From assembly GCF_008119665.1 (NCBI RefSeq), contig NZ_CP043046.1:2418001-2482000 (forward strand): a stretch of DNA of 64,000 nucleotides, given 5' to 3'. The position numbers were made by a program, and so were the translations under genes. The DNA is from Pigmentiphaga aceris. GTDB taxonomy: Bacteria; Pseudomonadota; Gammaproteobacteria; Burkholderiales; Burkholderiaceae_B. Shown piece after piece: positions 8,594 through 17,902 of the stretch. The first letter of the stretch is position 1, and every line of letters begins with the position of its first letter. The notes beneath the pieces were generated by a model. It was given only the letters and a program-made list of their open reading frames with translations. It made no database searches and was not told where the DNA came from.

Positions 8594-9141
8594 TCGCGAC
8601 TCCGAATTTTCAATGCCAGGGCTTTCAGCCCCCGGTGGATGCCAACCTTGATGGCAGATTCCGACATGCCGGTGCGTTGCGCGGCCTCCACGATCGACAG
8701 GCCTTCCAGCTTTACATGCACGATGGGCAGACGCTGCCGGTCGGGCAGTGTGTCCAACAGTCCGTCCAGGTCACGCTGGGCGTCGCTTGCTTCGGTTGCC
8801 GAATCGGTGAAGACATCCAACTCGTCATCCAAGGGGTCGTGCAACGCTTCTCGTCCGGCCTTGGCGCGCAGCAGATCGATCATCTTGTAGCGGGCAATGG
8901 CATGCACCCAGGCTGTCAGCGGCTGCTCGGGCTGGTAGGTGTGCCGCTGGTTGTGTACGGCAATCAGGCATTCCTGAAGCAGATCTTCCACTTCGTCGGG
9001 CCAGCCAAAAAGCCGACGGCGCAAATACGCGCGCAGGTGTGTGCCAAGTGCCGTCAAAAAGGCGTGATAAGCCTGTGCGTCGCCGCCCAAGCCCTGTATG
9101 AATAGATCGCGAAGTAACTGCTCGGCATCACTTGGCCCCAT
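8590..9141 (-). CDS. sigF: ECF RNA polymerase sigma factor, SigF type
   Basis: The 183-residue product has sigma-70 region 2 ([19 protein letters not shown] and [15 protein letters not shown], about residues 50-95) and region 4 ([20 protein letters not shown], then [20 protein letters not shown], about 130-178). The start is set at 9141 because AGGAGG lies five bases upstream and a perfect GTAACC-N16-CGAA promoter at 9161-9186 would fall inside the coding region of the longer 202-codon frame. It is co-translated with nrsF. SigF proteins direct transcription of bufferin operons in response to excess copper or other metals, and the divergent operon here fits that. Confidence 0.92.
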   Translation of the reverse strand: MGPSDAEQLLRDLFIQGLGGDAQAYHAFLTALGTHLRAYLRRRLFGWPDEVEDLLQECLIAVHNQRHTYQPEQPLTAWVHAIARYKMIDLLRAKAGREALHDPLDDELDVFTDSATEASDAQRDLDGLLDTLPDRQRLPIVHVKLEGLSIVEAAQRTGMSESAIKVGIHRGLKALALKIRSRE

Positions 9142-9160
9142 CTGGACCTCCTGATTGGTA

Positions 9161-9186
9161 TTCGTGTCGATCGGGCTTTGGGTTAC
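9161..9186 (-). promoter_or_regulatory. ECF SigF-type promoter of sigF-nrsF (autoregulation)
   Basis: Reading the minus strand, GTAACC (9186-9181) is followed by exactly 16 bases and then CGAA (9164-9161). This equals the Caulobacter SigF consensus GTAACC-N16-CGAA as I know it. The transcript would start a few bases before the AGGAGG ribosome site of sigF. Confidence 0.8.
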
Positions 9187-9230
9187 AGCAAACGCCAAAT
9201 TTATTTATTTATCTTTTTTTCGATGGTGCT

Positions 9231-9256
9231 GTAACCGGCGTGATGCTTGGCCAGAA
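9231..9256 (+). promoter_or_regulatory. ECF SigF-type promoter of the bufferin operon
   Basis: GTAACC at 9231-9236 is followed by 16 bases and AGAA at 9253-9256, one mismatch from GTAACC-N16-CGAA. It points toward bufA with a leader of about 55 bases. A nearby AT-rich run (9197-9220) separates it from the divergent sigF promoter. Confidence 0.7.
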
Positions 9257-9317
9257 CTAACAGATGACTGCGCCGCATTGGCCTGTCGCCAACCATAGTT
9301 TCAGCCGGAGTATCACC

Positions 9318-9617
9318 ATGTCCACCATCACTACCCGTTCGATCGCTGCTACCGCTTTGGCCCTGGGCGCACTCGCTGCAGGGGCCGCAATGGCTGCGGA
9401 TACCAAACCCATGACCGGCAACATGCCCAAGGTCGAGAAGTGCTACGGCGTATCGATGGCCGGCAAGAACGACTGTGCCGCCGGCCCTGGAACCACCTGC
9501 GCCGGCACGTCGAAAATGGACTACCAAGGCAACGCCTGGAAGAACGTGCCCACCGGCACCTGCACCTCGATGAAGACGCCGCGCGGCATGGGCTCGCTCA
9601 CGCCGATCAAGTCCTGA
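9318..9617 (+). CDS. bufA1: BufA1-family bufferin precursor (DUF2282), periplasmic RiPP metallophore
   Basis: The 99-residue precursor has a signal peptide (hydrophobic residues about 9-25, site AMA-AD). The core carries the four-cysteine DUF2282 pattern: C42 in EKCYGV, C53 in GKNDCA, C61 in TTCAG and C82 in TGTC. In bufferins these cysteines are modified by the BufB/BufC enzyme and the exported peptide buffers copper and related metals. The ATG at 9318 has CGGAG seven bases upstream; the upstream extension from 9264 is rejected because it disrupts the signal peptide. It is the first gene of bufA-B-C-doxX and lies about 60 bp after a SigF-type promoter. Confidence 0.92.
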   Translation: MSTITTRSIAATALALGALAAGAAMAADTKPMTGNMPKVEKCYGVSMAGKNDCAAGPGTTCAGTSKMDYQGNAWKNVPTGTCTSMKTPRGMGSLTPIKS

Positions 9618-9649
9618 TCGTACACGTCAGTCTTCCTGGGCGACCAACC

Positions 9650-10501
9650 ATGCACACCACTCTTACCGCAGGTCTGGGCTTGAAACCCGCGCATTTCGAT
9701 GCTGCCTTGTCCTGCTGCGCGCCGGGCCTGTGGTTTGAGGTGCATCCCGAGAACTATATGGTCGAGGGCGGGCCACGTCTTCGCTGGCTGGACGCCATAC
9801 GAGGATCGCACGCAGTGTCCTTGCATGGTGTGTCCTTGTCGCTGGCCGGCGACGAGGCCCCCGACGCTGCGCACCTGCGACGCTTTGCCGCGTTGGTACA
9901 ACGCATTGAACCCGCGCTGGTGTCCGAACATTTGGCCTGGTCTGCATGGGGGGGCGAGCATTACCCCGACTTGCTGCCGTTTCCGCGCACCACCGCAGCC
10001 TTGCACCGCATTGCTGCCAATATCGAGCAGACGCAGGCAGCGCTGGGCCGCAGTATTGCCATTGAAAATCCCTCGCATTATTTGCAGATCGAACAGCATG
10101 CGTGGGATGAGATCGAATTTCTGACCGAGTTGACCCGTCGCACGGGTTGCAGCTTGTTGCTCGACGTCAATAACGTGTACGTGTCTGCCTGCAATCTGGG
10201 GTTCTCGGCTGAAGCCTATCTCGACCGGTTTCCGGGCTCGGCCGTGGCCGAAATTCACTTGGCCGGATACACGCCAGACCCGACGCTTGGTGCCGCCATG
10301 TTGATCGACTCGCATGATGCTCCCGTGGCACCCGAGGTGTGGGCACTGTATCGCCGCCTGGTCACGCGCATCGGCGCACGGCCCACGCTGGTCGAGCGCG
10401 ATGGCAACGTGCCGCCGTTTGAAGACCTATTGGCCGAGCGCACACAGGCTGCTGATGAGTTGCAGCGGGTGGAGGCTCTTGAAAGCAAGGTGGCAGCATG
10501 A
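9650..10501 (+). CDS. bufB: BufB, MNIO-family (DUF692) multinuclear iron-dependent oxidative enzyme
   Basis: Starting at ATG 9650 the protein has 283 residues, the family norm; the longer frame from 9440 only reads through bufA in another phase. DUF692 TIM-barrel motifs are visible in order: GLGLKPAH, FEVHPENYM, SLHGVSLSL, VSEHLAWS, IENPSHYL, LLLDVNNVYVSACN, EIHLAGY, DSHD and LVERDGN. The His, Asp and Glu residues in them form the two/three-iron site. MNIO enzymes use oxygen to convert peptide cysteines to heterocycles, and with BufC this one should modify BufA1. The bufC ATG overlaps its stop (ATGA). Confidence 0.93.
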   Translation: MHTTLTAGLGLKPAHFDAALSCCAPGLWFEVHPENYMVEGGPRLRWLDAIRGSHAVSLHGVSLSLAGDEAPDAAHLRRFAALVQRIEPALVSEHLAWSAWGGEHYPDLLPFPRTTAALHRIAANIEQTQAALGRSIAIENPSHYLQIEQHAWDEIEFLTELTRRTGCSLLLDVNNVYVSACNLGFSAEAYLDRFPGSAVAEIHLAGYTPDPTLGAAMLIDSHDAPVAPEVWALYRRLVTRIGARPTLVERDGNVPPFEDLLAERTQAADELQRVEALESKVAA

Positions 10502-11262
10502 ATACCGACACCAGCTCGCTCGGCGAATTTCAAAGCGCTTTTGCTGCTGCGCTGTTTGCTGATGACTGCAGCTTCGATCCGATTGCTGCGCTGACGCGGC
10601 AACCCGCTTTTGCGATCTATCGAAACACCGTGCGCAAAGCCTGTATCGATGCGCTGGAAGCAAACTATCCCGCCGTGGCAAGACTGGTGGGCGAAGAATG
10701 GTTTCGTGCAGTTGCTTCCATCTACGCAGTCAGCACGCCGCCGCGTGATGCACGCCTGATGCACTACGGTGCCGATTTCGCAGATTTTCTGGCGAACTTC
10801 GAACCCGCTGCGTCACTGACTTATCTGCCCGATGTGGCTCGACTCGATCGCCTCTGGACCGAAGCGCATGTGGCTGCTGGCACCACCGTTTTGGACGGCA
10901 GCGCATTGGCAAGCCTGCCGCCTGAATCGCTTGGCGCGATGGTGCTTGCGCCGCATCCCGCTGCACGCTGGGCATGGTTCGACAATGAACCTATTCACAC
11001 CATCTGGCACCGCAATCGAGCCGATGAGCACGACACCGCCGACATTGCCTGGCACGGTGAAGGCTCGCTGCTGACCCGGCCGCAAGACAGCGTGTGCTGG
11101 TTTGAACTTGATCGCGGCGATGTTGCATTTCTGAATGCCTGTGAAGCAGGGCAGACGCTTGCGGACGCGGCTTCCGCAAGCTTGCAGGCGCAGCCCGACG
11201 TAGACCTGTCGACACTGCTTGCCAAACTACTGCGCGCCGGTGCCTTCGCCGGTATTCATTGA
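10498..11262 (+). CDS. bufC: BufC, DUF2063-family partner of the MNIO enzyme
   Basis: The 254-residue protein has the DUF2063 N-terminal helical domain (about residues 10-100: FAIYRNTVRKACIDALEANY, then PAVARLVGEEWF) followed by a C-terminal domain similar to the MbnC/BufC type. It recognises the precursor and docks it onto the MNIO enzyme. Its start overlaps the bufB stop by 4 bp, as expected for a stoichiometric heterodimer. A 21-bp gap with a strong ribosome site leads to doxX. Confidence 0.9.
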   Translation: MNTDTSSLGEFQSAFAAALFADDCSFDPIAALTRQPAFAIYRNTVRKACIDALEANYPAVARLVGEEWFRAVASIYAVSTPPRDARLMHYGADFADFLANFEPAASLTYLPDVARLDRLWTEAHVAAGTTVLDGSALASLPPESLGAMVLAPHPAARWAWFDNEPIHTIWHRNRADEHDTADIAWHGEGSLLTRPQDSVCWFELDRGDVAFLNACEAGQTLADAASASLQAQPDVDLSTLLAKLLRAGAFAGIH

Positions 11263-11283
11263 CCCCGCTGGAAGGAGGTCGCC

Positions 11284-11775
11284 ATGACGATCACCACAAG
11301 CCGTATTCCTTCTGCAACCGCTCTTGACGATGCTCCACATGGCCTGCGCGCGCATTGGAACCATGCGGCCGACTGGCTGACTTGGCTGGTGTCGCACAAC
11401 CTACTGGCACTCGCCACCCGGGTGGGTATTGCAGCAACCTTCTTTTTATCCGGCAGGACCAAGGTCGAGGGATTTCTGACCCTAACCGAAGGCACCTACG
11501 AGCTGTTCCGCACGGAATACAAAGTGCCGCTGTTGCCGCCCGAGATTGCTGCCCATCTTGCGGCCTACGCCGAGCATCTGTTTCCCGTGCTGCTGGTGCT
11601 TGGGCTGTTCACGCGAGTGTCGGCGCTGGCCTTGCTTGGCATGACCTTCGTCATTCAGGTGTTCGTCTATCCCGACGCATGGCCGACGCATCTGTCCTGG
11701 GCGGCGATGTTGCTGTACTTGGTTGGGCGTGGCGGTGGGGCGTTTTCGCTGGATAGAGTGCTGCGTATTGCCTGA
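11284..11775 (+). CDS. bufD: DoxX-family membrane protein of the bufferin operon
   Basis: The 163-residue protein has four hydrophobic segments (about 42-60, 85-108, 110-130 and 137-155) and the DoxX-type first helix with [19 protein letters not shown]. DoxX proteins are small quinone-reactive membrane proteins that often close bufferin operons, where they may supply or accept electrons; the exact role is not established. ATG 11284 follows an AAGGAGG ribosome site by six bases. A hairpin at 11863-11901 ends the operon against the convergent transporter gene. Confidence 0.88.
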   Translation: MTITTSRIPSATALDDAPHGLRAHWNHAADWLTWLVSHNLLALATRVGIAATFFLSGRTKVEGFLTLTEGTYELFRTEYKVPLLPPEIAAHLAAYAEHLFPVLLVLGLFTRVSALALLGMTFVIQVFVYPDAWPTHLSWAAMLLYLVGRGGGAFSLDRVLRIA

Positions 11776-11862
11776 GTCGTTCGGCGCATGAAGGGTGCGA
11801 AGGAATCGGCTTGGTTGCAGATCGATCCTGCAAATCCACAATGCAAATCAACCAGGTACTTT

Positions 11863-11901
11863 GGCGATGGCTGACGCAACATCTGTGCGCCAGCCATCGC
11901 C
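11863..11901. terminator. Hairpin between convergent doxX and EamA genes
   Basis: GGCGATGGCTG (11863-11873) and CAGCCATCGCC (11891-11901) are perfect 11-bp arms. Neither strand has a long T-tract after it, so it may be a weak bidirectional terminator or an mRNA-stabilising 3' end. Confidence 0.5.
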
Positions 11902-11904
11902 TGT

Positions 11905-12783
11905 TCACACTGCCGGCTTCTTCTTCATCAGCGCCACCAGCAGCCCAGCCACCACCAAGGCCCCGCCGAACCACAGCGCCATAGTCATCGGCTCATCAAG
12001 TATCCACACGGCCTGGGTCAGGCCAAGCACCGGTGTGAGTGCGACGAACATCTGCGCTTTTGCGCCCAGGTAGCGGACCGCCAGCGTGAACAGCACGCTT
12101 CCCGCAACCCCTACACCCAGGCCGAAGTACAGGCCCTGGCCGACGACGGCGGTCCAGGCGGCGTGGTGGATGCCAGTGTCGAAGAACAGCAGGTAGGCCA
12201 AGGCAACGGGCAGGCCGCTGAGCTGTACGCCGATGACGCCGTCTACGACGGGGATTGCCCAGCGTCGCAGCAAGATGGTGTAGCCCGCCCAGACGAAGGC
12301 GGTGGTGACGAGCAGCAGGTCGCCGAACCAGGCCGTGGCGGTGTTTTGCGACAGGGTGGTGAAGATGTCGAATTTGGCGCAGATGACGCCGGTGATCAGC
12401 AGTAGCAATGCCAGGGTGGGCGTGCGGTCTGCTGCTGACAGCGCGCGGCGAGCGATCAGCGCGGTGAAGACGGGCGTCAGCGCCGGGAAGATCAGGGCGG
12501 AGTGGGACGCCGGGGCGTAGACCATGGCACCAACGAAGGCCATGACGTAGAGCGGACCGGCCATCAAGGACAGGACGGCCAAGCGTTTCATGGAGATACG
12601 CAGGAAGCGGCGCTGGTACAGCAGCCACCCCAGCGCTGGCACCAGCACCATACCGGAGAACAGGTAGCGCAGCATGGTCAGGTCTACCGGGCTCAGACCC
12701 TGCTGTGCGCCAAAGCGCCCGGCAACGGCTTGCGCCGAGAAGATCGTCACGGCGGTCATGCCGCAAAGAATCCCTGGGTTCAT
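11905..12783 (-). CDS. DMT-superfamily EamA transporter (drug/metabolite exporter)
   Basis: The 292-residue product has about ten hydrophobic helices arranged as two EamA repeats (about 5-135 and 148-285). The second repeat ends in the typical ALTPVLGLTQAVWILDEPMT stretch. Family members export amino acids or other small metabolites through the inner membrane, but substrate cannot be predicted. The start is ATG 12783. It is monocistronic and convergent with the bufferin operon; nothing suggests co-regulation. Confidence 0.85.
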   Translation of the reverse strand: MNPGILCGMTAVTIFSAQAVAGRFGAQQGLSPVDLTMLRYLFSGMVLVPALGWLLYQRRFLRISMKRLAVLSLMAGPLYVMAFVGAMVYAPASHSALIFPALTPVFTALIARRALSAADRTPTLALLLLITGVICAKFDIFTTLSQNTATAWFGDLLLVTTAFVWAGYTILLRRWAIPVVDGVIGVQLSGLPVALAYLLFFDTGIHHAAWTAVVGQGLYFGLGVGVAGSVLFTLAVRYLGAKAQMFVALTPVLGLTQAVWILDEPMTMALWFGGALVVAGLLVALMKKKPAV

Positions 12784-13093
12784 GGTGCGTGGGGTGTGGT
12801 CGTTCGCGGGTCACGCAGCAAGGCGTGACCGTGCAGATGATTATTGTTTGGGTGCGCGCAGGCTGGTGTCAGTCGGGCGTCGGCAGAGGCGTGTCTTGCG
12901 CAGGGCAGCTTCATGCAGATCCTGAATACGCACGGCGGTCGCTACGCAAAATCATGTCGGCGTGGGAAGTGCACGGCTGCCGCTTCGCATCTTCATGCCG
13001 AGCCTCATGTGCTCGGCATGTTCAGCGGGCAACCGATGAAGTGATGCTGCGTCCGATGGAGAACCATTTCCGCCAGACCGGCAGCTTGCGCCA
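12784..13093. other. Intergenic region between serB and the EamA gene, with a 9-bp hairpin
   Basis: No gene is seen. CATGCCGAG (12994-13002) and CTCGGCATG (13012-13020) form a perfect hairpin about 75 bp past the serB stop, a plausible 3' end for the serB transcript though without a T-tract. The EamA promoter should lie in the part nearest 12784. Confidence 0.5.
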
Positions 13094-13951
13094 TCACGCA
13101 CTGACGTCGTCGAACCAGGCCAGCATGCCATCCAGGCCACTGACGTTCAGTGCTTGTGATGCGGTATGACGCACAACCGGCTTGGCGTGATAGGCCACGC
13201 CCATGCCTGCGGCCGCCATCATCTTCAAGTCGTTTGCGCCGTCGCCCAGGGCAATGGCTTGCGAGGGCTGTGCGTCGTACTTGGCGACGAAGGCGCGCAG
13301 GTGGGTGGCCTTGGCCTCGGCGTCCAGAATGTCGCCTACCAGCTTGCCGGTCAGGTGGCCATCGGCTTCGGCCAGCGTGTTGGAATATGCGGCGGTCAGT
13401 TGCAGGCGATTGCGCACGCGGTCGGTGAAGAAGGTGAAGCCGCCCGATACCAGCAAGGTTTTCAGGCCAGCGGCGTGCACGGTTGCGATCAGGCGTTCTG
13501 CGCCGGGGTTCAGTTGCAGGCGTTCTGCATACACACGGCTCAGCGCATCCACCGGCGTGCCTTCCAGCAGCGCCACACGACGGCGCAGGCTTTCCTTGAA
13601 ATCGATCTCGCCGCGCATGGCCGACTCGGTGATTTCCGAGACTTCCGCCTTGCGGTTGATCATGCCGGCGATCTCGTCGATGCACTCGATGTTGATCATG
13701 GTCGAGTCCATGTCCATCACCAGCGCTTTCCACGACGACAGCAGGAATTCGTCGGGAATGAACGCGGCGTCGATGCCCATCTCGAAGGCGGTGTCGCGCA
13801 CTGCAATGCGCGTGGCCTCGTCGTCTGCCACGCCATGCAGGCGCAATACGGTCTCGGTGACGCCTTCTTCGCGCTGCGGGCGTGCCAGGGCAAGAATGGG
13901 GGCGACGCGTTCGCTGTCGAGGTCGGGGGCTTGGAGGACGAGACGGGTCAT
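13094..13951 (-). CDS. serB: Phosphoserine phosphatase SerB
   Basis: The 285-residue protein has a short N-terminal regulatory-type domain (about 1-75) and a HAD core. HAD motif I is VMDMDSTMI with the nucleophilic and acid/base Asp residues, motif II SGGFTFF, and motif IV ALGDGANDLKMM. It hydrolyses O-phosphoserine in the last step of serine synthesis. The lysine of motif III lies in the GDILDAEAKA region. It is monocistronic and downstream of mfd on the same strand, separated by 272 bp. Confidence 0.95.
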   Translation of the reverse strand: MTRLVLQAPDLDSERVAPILALARPQREEGVTETVLRLHGVADDEATRIAVRDTAFEMGIDAAFIPDEFLLSSWKALVMDMDSTMINIECIDEIAGMINRKAEVSEITESAMRGEIDFKESLRRRVALLEGTPVDALSRVYAERLQLNPGAERLIATVHAAGLKTLLVSGGFTFFTDRVRNRLQLTAAYSNTLAEADGHLTGKLVGDILDAEAKATHLRAFVAKYDAQPSQAIALGDGANDLKMMAAAGMGVAYHAKPVVRHTASQALNVSGLDGMLAWFDDVSA

Positions 13952-14008
13952 GGTGAGGTCAGTGGCTGAAGATTGACGGCAGAGCAGGCCGAATTAAGGT
14001 TTTTAGCG

Positions 14009-14039
14009 CGATCCGCAAGAGTTGGCGTTTTGCGGATCG
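14009..14039. repeat. 10-bp inverted repeat between mfd and serB
   Basis: CGATCCGCAA (14009-14018) and TTGCGGATCG (14030-14039) flank an 11-base spacer, about 60 bp upstream of the serB start. It may be a regulator site for serB or the mfd transcript end; no T-tract follows on either strand. Confidence 0.45.
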
Positions 14040-14223
14040 TGTCGTATGTCTTTGAATTTGGATGAAGAAACGTGCTGCTGACGAACAGCGTGGTCGAATG
14101 GTACGGGTAGTGCGGGCTGAAAAATCGTCCAGCAAACGGGTAAGTGTCATCCCACGGACAACATCAGATCCACGCGGTGGGCTGACGCGGTCTTCATTAA
14201 CCGTGCCCACCCGCACACACCAC

Positions 14224-17200
14224 TTACACCAAGGATCGCATCAGCGCCCGCACCGCATCGACCCGAGCTTTTATATCCGTGCCCTTGATCTCGGCACGCA
14301 AACGATCCTGGCCGACGATGCGAACATTTTTGTTCTTCTGCACCAGCTGCATGATGCGCAGCGGGTCAATCGGCGGATTCGGGATGAATTGCAGCACGGC
14401 AGTCGACTCACTGGCGTCGATCTTCATAACACCCAGCGGCTTGGCGTCCAGACGCAGGCGGTGGATTTCGATCAGCGCGCGCGTGGCGTCCGGCAGCTTG
14501 CCGAAACGGTCGATCAATTCCTCTTGGATGGCAATGATCGCATCGGCATCCTGGCAGTTGGCCAGGCGCTTGTACACCGACAGGCGCGCATGCACGTCAC
14601 CGCAGTAATCGTTCGGCAACAGGGCAGGTACGTGCAGGTTGATCTCGGTCGTGACCGACATCGGCGCGTTCAGATCGGGTTCCTTGCCATCGCGCAGGGC
14701 GCGCACGGCTTCGTTCAGCATGTCGTTGTACATCTGGAAGCCGACTTCCTGGATGTTGCCCGACTGCGAATCGCCCAGCACTTCACCCGTGCCGCGAATT
14801 TCCAGATCATGCATGGCCAGGAAGAAGCCGGAACCCAGTTCTTCCATCGCCTGAATTGCTTCCAGCCGCTTCTTGGCATTGCTGGTGATCGCATCTTCAC
14901 CCGGCGTCATCAGGTAGGCATAAGCTTGGTGGTGCGAACGCCCCACACGGCCGCGCAGCTGGTGAAGCTGCGCCAGGCCAAAGCGATCAGCGCGGTGAAT
15001 AACGATCGTGTTGGCAGTCGGCACATCAATGCCGGTTTCGATGATGGTGGTACACAGCAGCACGTTGAACTTCTGCTGGTAGAAGGCCTTCATCACCTGT
15101 TCCAGCTCGCGCTCCGGCATTTGCCCGTGGGCCACCGCAATACGCGCTTCCGGCACCAGTTCTTCCAGCTTCGCACGACGATTGTGGATGGTGTCCACCT
15201 CGTTATGCAGGAAGTAAATTTGCCCGCCGCGCTTCAGTTCGCGCAGCAAGGCTTCACGAATGGTGCTGTTGTCTTCACGGCGCACGAAGGTCTTGATGGC
15301 CAGGCGCTTTTGCGGCGCGGTGGCAATCACCGAGAAGTCACGAATGCCTTCCAGCGACATGCCAAGCGTGCGCGGAATAGGCGTGGCGGTCAGGGTCAGC
15401 ACATCCACTTCAGAGCGCAATGCCTTCAGCGCTTCCTTCTGACGCACCCCAAAGCGATGTTCCTCGTCGATGATGACCAGGCCCAGGCGCTTGAACTTCA
15501 CCTTGTCCGACAGGATCTTGTGCGTGCCGATTACGATGTCCACGCGCCCATCGTTGATCTGCTCGATGGCTGCGCTGATCTCCTTGGCTGACTTGAAGCG
15601 CGACAGCTCGACGACCTTCACCGGCCAGTCTGCAAAGCGATCCGAGAAGTTCTGCGCATGTTGCTCGGCCAGCAGCGTGGTCGGGCACAGAATGGCAACT
15701 TGCTTGTCGTTGGCCACCGCCATGAACGCGGCGCGCAAGGCGACCTCGGTCTTGCCAAAGCCCACGTCGCCGCATACCAAGCGGTCCATGGGCTTGCCCG
15801 ACACCATGTCGGCCAGCACAGCCTCGATGGCCGCGGCTTGGTCCACGGTTTCTTCGAAACCGAAGGAATTGGCGAAAGTTTCGTAATCCGCCAAGGGCAG
15901 CTTGAACGCAAAGCCCTGACGCGCGGCGCGGCGGGCGTAGATGTTCAGCAATTCCGCAGCGGTATCGCGCGCCTGCTGCGCAGCCTTGCGACGTGCCTTT
16001 TCCCACTGGCCTGAACCCAGCGAATGCAGCGGCGCGGTTTCCGGGTCGGCACCGCTGTAGCGGGCGATCACATGCAACTGCGACACCGGCACATACAAAG
16101 TGCTGCCACCCGAATACTCGAGATGCAGAAACTCCATCTCGCCTTCGCCAATGTCCATCGTCACCAGGCCGTGATAACGCCCGATGCCATGCTGCGCATG
16201 CACCACCGGGTCGCCCACACGCAACTCGGACAGATCGCGCACCATCGATTCGATGTCGCTGGCGCGTTCCTGGCCGCGCTTGCCACGGCGGACTGTATGA
16301 CCGGCGAACAAGTCCGCTTCGGTCAACACACTTAAATGCTGCTTGGGCAGCACAAAGCCAGACGACAGCGGCGCAATACCAATAGAGAAGGGCGTCGGCG
16401 CATCCAGGAAGGCCGGGATATCAGCCACCGGTTCCGGGTGCAGGCCGAAGTCGCTCAACATCTGCGTGATGGTTTCACGGCGACCGGCAGATTCCGCACA
16501 CAACAAGACCTGCGCATCGGGCTGGCTGACCAACGCGCGCAGACGCGACACCGGGTCATCGGCCTTGCGATGCACCGACACATCGGGCGGCAGGCGGAAA
16601 TCCGGGTGCGTGCGCTCGGCGGTGAATGCCAACCGTGCAAACGCACGTAGATGCCCATACAAACCTTCCGTATCCAGGAAAATCGATTCCGGCGGCAACA
16701 CAGGGCGCTCGCGATCGCTTTTCAGGAAGTTGTAGCGAGTGGCAGTGTCTTGCGCAAAACGGCGAATGGCATCGTCCAGATCGCCAATGGTGACGGTAAT
16801 GCTCTGGTCCGACAGATAATCGAACAGCGTAGCCGTCTGGTCAAAGAACAGCGGCAGGTAATACTCGACACCCGGGAACGCAATACCGTTGCCAATATCC
16901 TTGTAAGGCAGTGCCCGCGACGGATCGCCCTCAAACACCTCACGGAAACGCGCGCGGAAATCATTGCGTGCCGACTCGTCCATCGGGAATTCACGGCCCG
17001 GCAGCAACTGCACGGTCTTCACCGGATACAGGCTGCGCTGCGTATCGATATCAAACGCACGAATCGACTCGATCACGTTGTCGAACAAGTCTAGCCGATA
17101 CGGCACAGCCGAGCCCATTGGGAACAAGTCGATCAAGCCCCCGCGAATGCAGAACTCACCCGGCGCAGTGACTTGCGTCACGTGTTCGTAATTGGCCAGC

Positions 17201-17709
17201 GTCAACTGCGTGCGCAAGGCCTGCTCGTTCAGCTTGTCACCCTGCTTGAACGAGAACGTGTAGGCCGCCATGAACGCAGGCGGCCCCAGGCGATGCAGGG
17301 CGGTCGTCACCGGCACCGTCAACACGTCCACCGCGTTCAGCGACAGCGCATGCAAGGTCTTCAACCGCTCGGACACCAAGTCCTCGTGCGGCGAGAACGC
17401 GTCGTAGGGCAGCGTTTCCCAGTCAGGGAACTGATGCACCCGCAATTCCGGCGCAAACAAGCGCACTTCCTCGGCCAGGCGCTGGGCGTCCAGCGGGTCA
17501 GCACTAAGAATCACCAGCGGGCGCTTGGCCAAACGAGCCAATTCCGCCAGCAACCAGGCATCACCCGCGCCCGCAGGGCGGGGCTGCGCGTAGCGCTCCC
17601 CGGACTTCAAGCCAGCCAGAATCGACCGGGCAAGATCGGCAAGCGGGCTGGCAAAAGAAGTGACAGACGCGTCTAGCGGGTTGGCTAGTGGTTGGGAGGA
17701 GTCAGACAT
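14224..17709 (-). CDS. mfd: Transcription-repair coupling factor Mfd
   Basis: This 1161-residue protein is full length for Mfd. In order it has a UvrB-like N-terminal module without ATPase motifs, and a CarD/RNAP-interacting domain (about 490-590, LRVGDPVVHAQHGIGRYHGL). Next come the RecG-like translocase with Walker A GDVGFGKTEVALR, Walker B DEEHRFG and TATPIPRTLGMS, and then the C-terminal TRCF domain. Mfd displaces RNA polymerase stalled at lesions and recruits UvrA. A 509-codon open frame on the opposite strand is a base-composition shadow. The start at 17709 gives a typical N-terminus. Confidence 0.97.
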   Translation of the reverse strand: MSDSSQPLANPLDASVTSFASPLADLARSILAGLKSGERYAQPRPAGAGDAWLLAELARLAKRPLVILSADPLDAQRLAEEVRLFAPELRVHQFPDWETLPYDAFSPHEDLVSERLKTLHALSLNAVDVLTVPVTTALHRLGPPAFMAAYTFSFKQGDKLNEQALRTQLTLANYEHVTQVTAPGEFCIRGGLIDLFPMGSAVPYRLDLFDNVIESIRAFDIDTQRSLYPVKTVQLLPGREFPMDESARNDFRARFREVFEGDPSRALPYKDIGNGIAFPGVEYYLPLFFDQTATLFDYLSDQSITVTIGDLDDAIRRFAQDTATRYNFLKSDRERPVLPPESIFLDTEGLYGHLRAFARLAFTAERTHPDFRLPPDVSVHRKADDPVSRLRALVSQPDAQVLLCAESAGRRETITQMLSDFGLHPEPVADIPAFLDAPTPFSIGIAPLSSGFVLPKQHLSVLTEADLFAGHTVRRGKRGQERASDIESMVRDLSELRVGDPVVHAQHGIGRYHGLVTMDIGEGEMEFLHLEYSGGSTLYVPVSQLHVIARYSGADPETAPLHSLGSGQWEKARRKAAQQARDTAAELLNIYARRAARQGFAFKLPLADYETFANSFGFEETVDQAAAIEAVLADMVSGKPMDRLVCGDVGFGKTEVALRAAFMAVANDKQVAILCPTTLLAEQHAQNFSDRFADWPVKVVELSRFKSAKEISAAIEQINDGRVDIVIGTHKILSDKVKFKRLGLVIIDEEHRFGVRQKEALKALRSEVDVLTLTATPIPRTLGMSLEGIRDFSVIATAPQKRLAIKTFVRREDNSTIREALLRELKRGGQIYFLHNEVDTIHNRRAKLEELVPEARIAVAHGQMPERELEQVMKAFYQQKFNVLLCTTIIETGIDVPTANTIVIHRADRFGLAQLHQLRGRVGRSHHQAYAYLMTPGEDAITSNAKKRLEAIQAMEELGSGFFLAMHDLEIRGTGEVLGDSQSGNIQEVGFQMYNDMLNEAVRALRDGKEPDLNAPMSVTTEINLHVPALLPNDYCGDVHARLSVYKRLANCQDADAIIAIQEELIDRFGKLPDATRALIEIHRLRLDAKPLGVMKIDASESTAVLQFIPNPPIDPLRIMQLVQKNKNVRIVGQDRLRAEIKGTDIKARVDAVRALMRSLV

Positions 17710-17902
17710 CAGCAGGTGGGGACGGGCCAGAACTTCGGCGGCCGGGGAGGCAAAAATCTATTATAGGAGCGTCAGGCCGGGCTGGGCGGCATGCCCCTGC
17801 GGGGCTTGTGCGAATGCGTAACGCCCGTTGGTGATGGCCGTGACGCAGGTTCCAGCGCTGGGACACCTTGGACAAAACAGGACACTTCAGAGGACACACC
17901 AG

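Noticed and set aside
9440..9649. N-terminal extension of BufB
   Set aside because: It reads through bufA1 in another phase and is His/Arg-rich; ATG 9650 gives the family length and start.
14062..15591. 509-codon open frame on the plus strand
   Set aside because: It is antisense to mfd, whose motifs are complete. High-GC genes leave long open frames opposite them; the translation is His/Arg/Gln-rich without family features.
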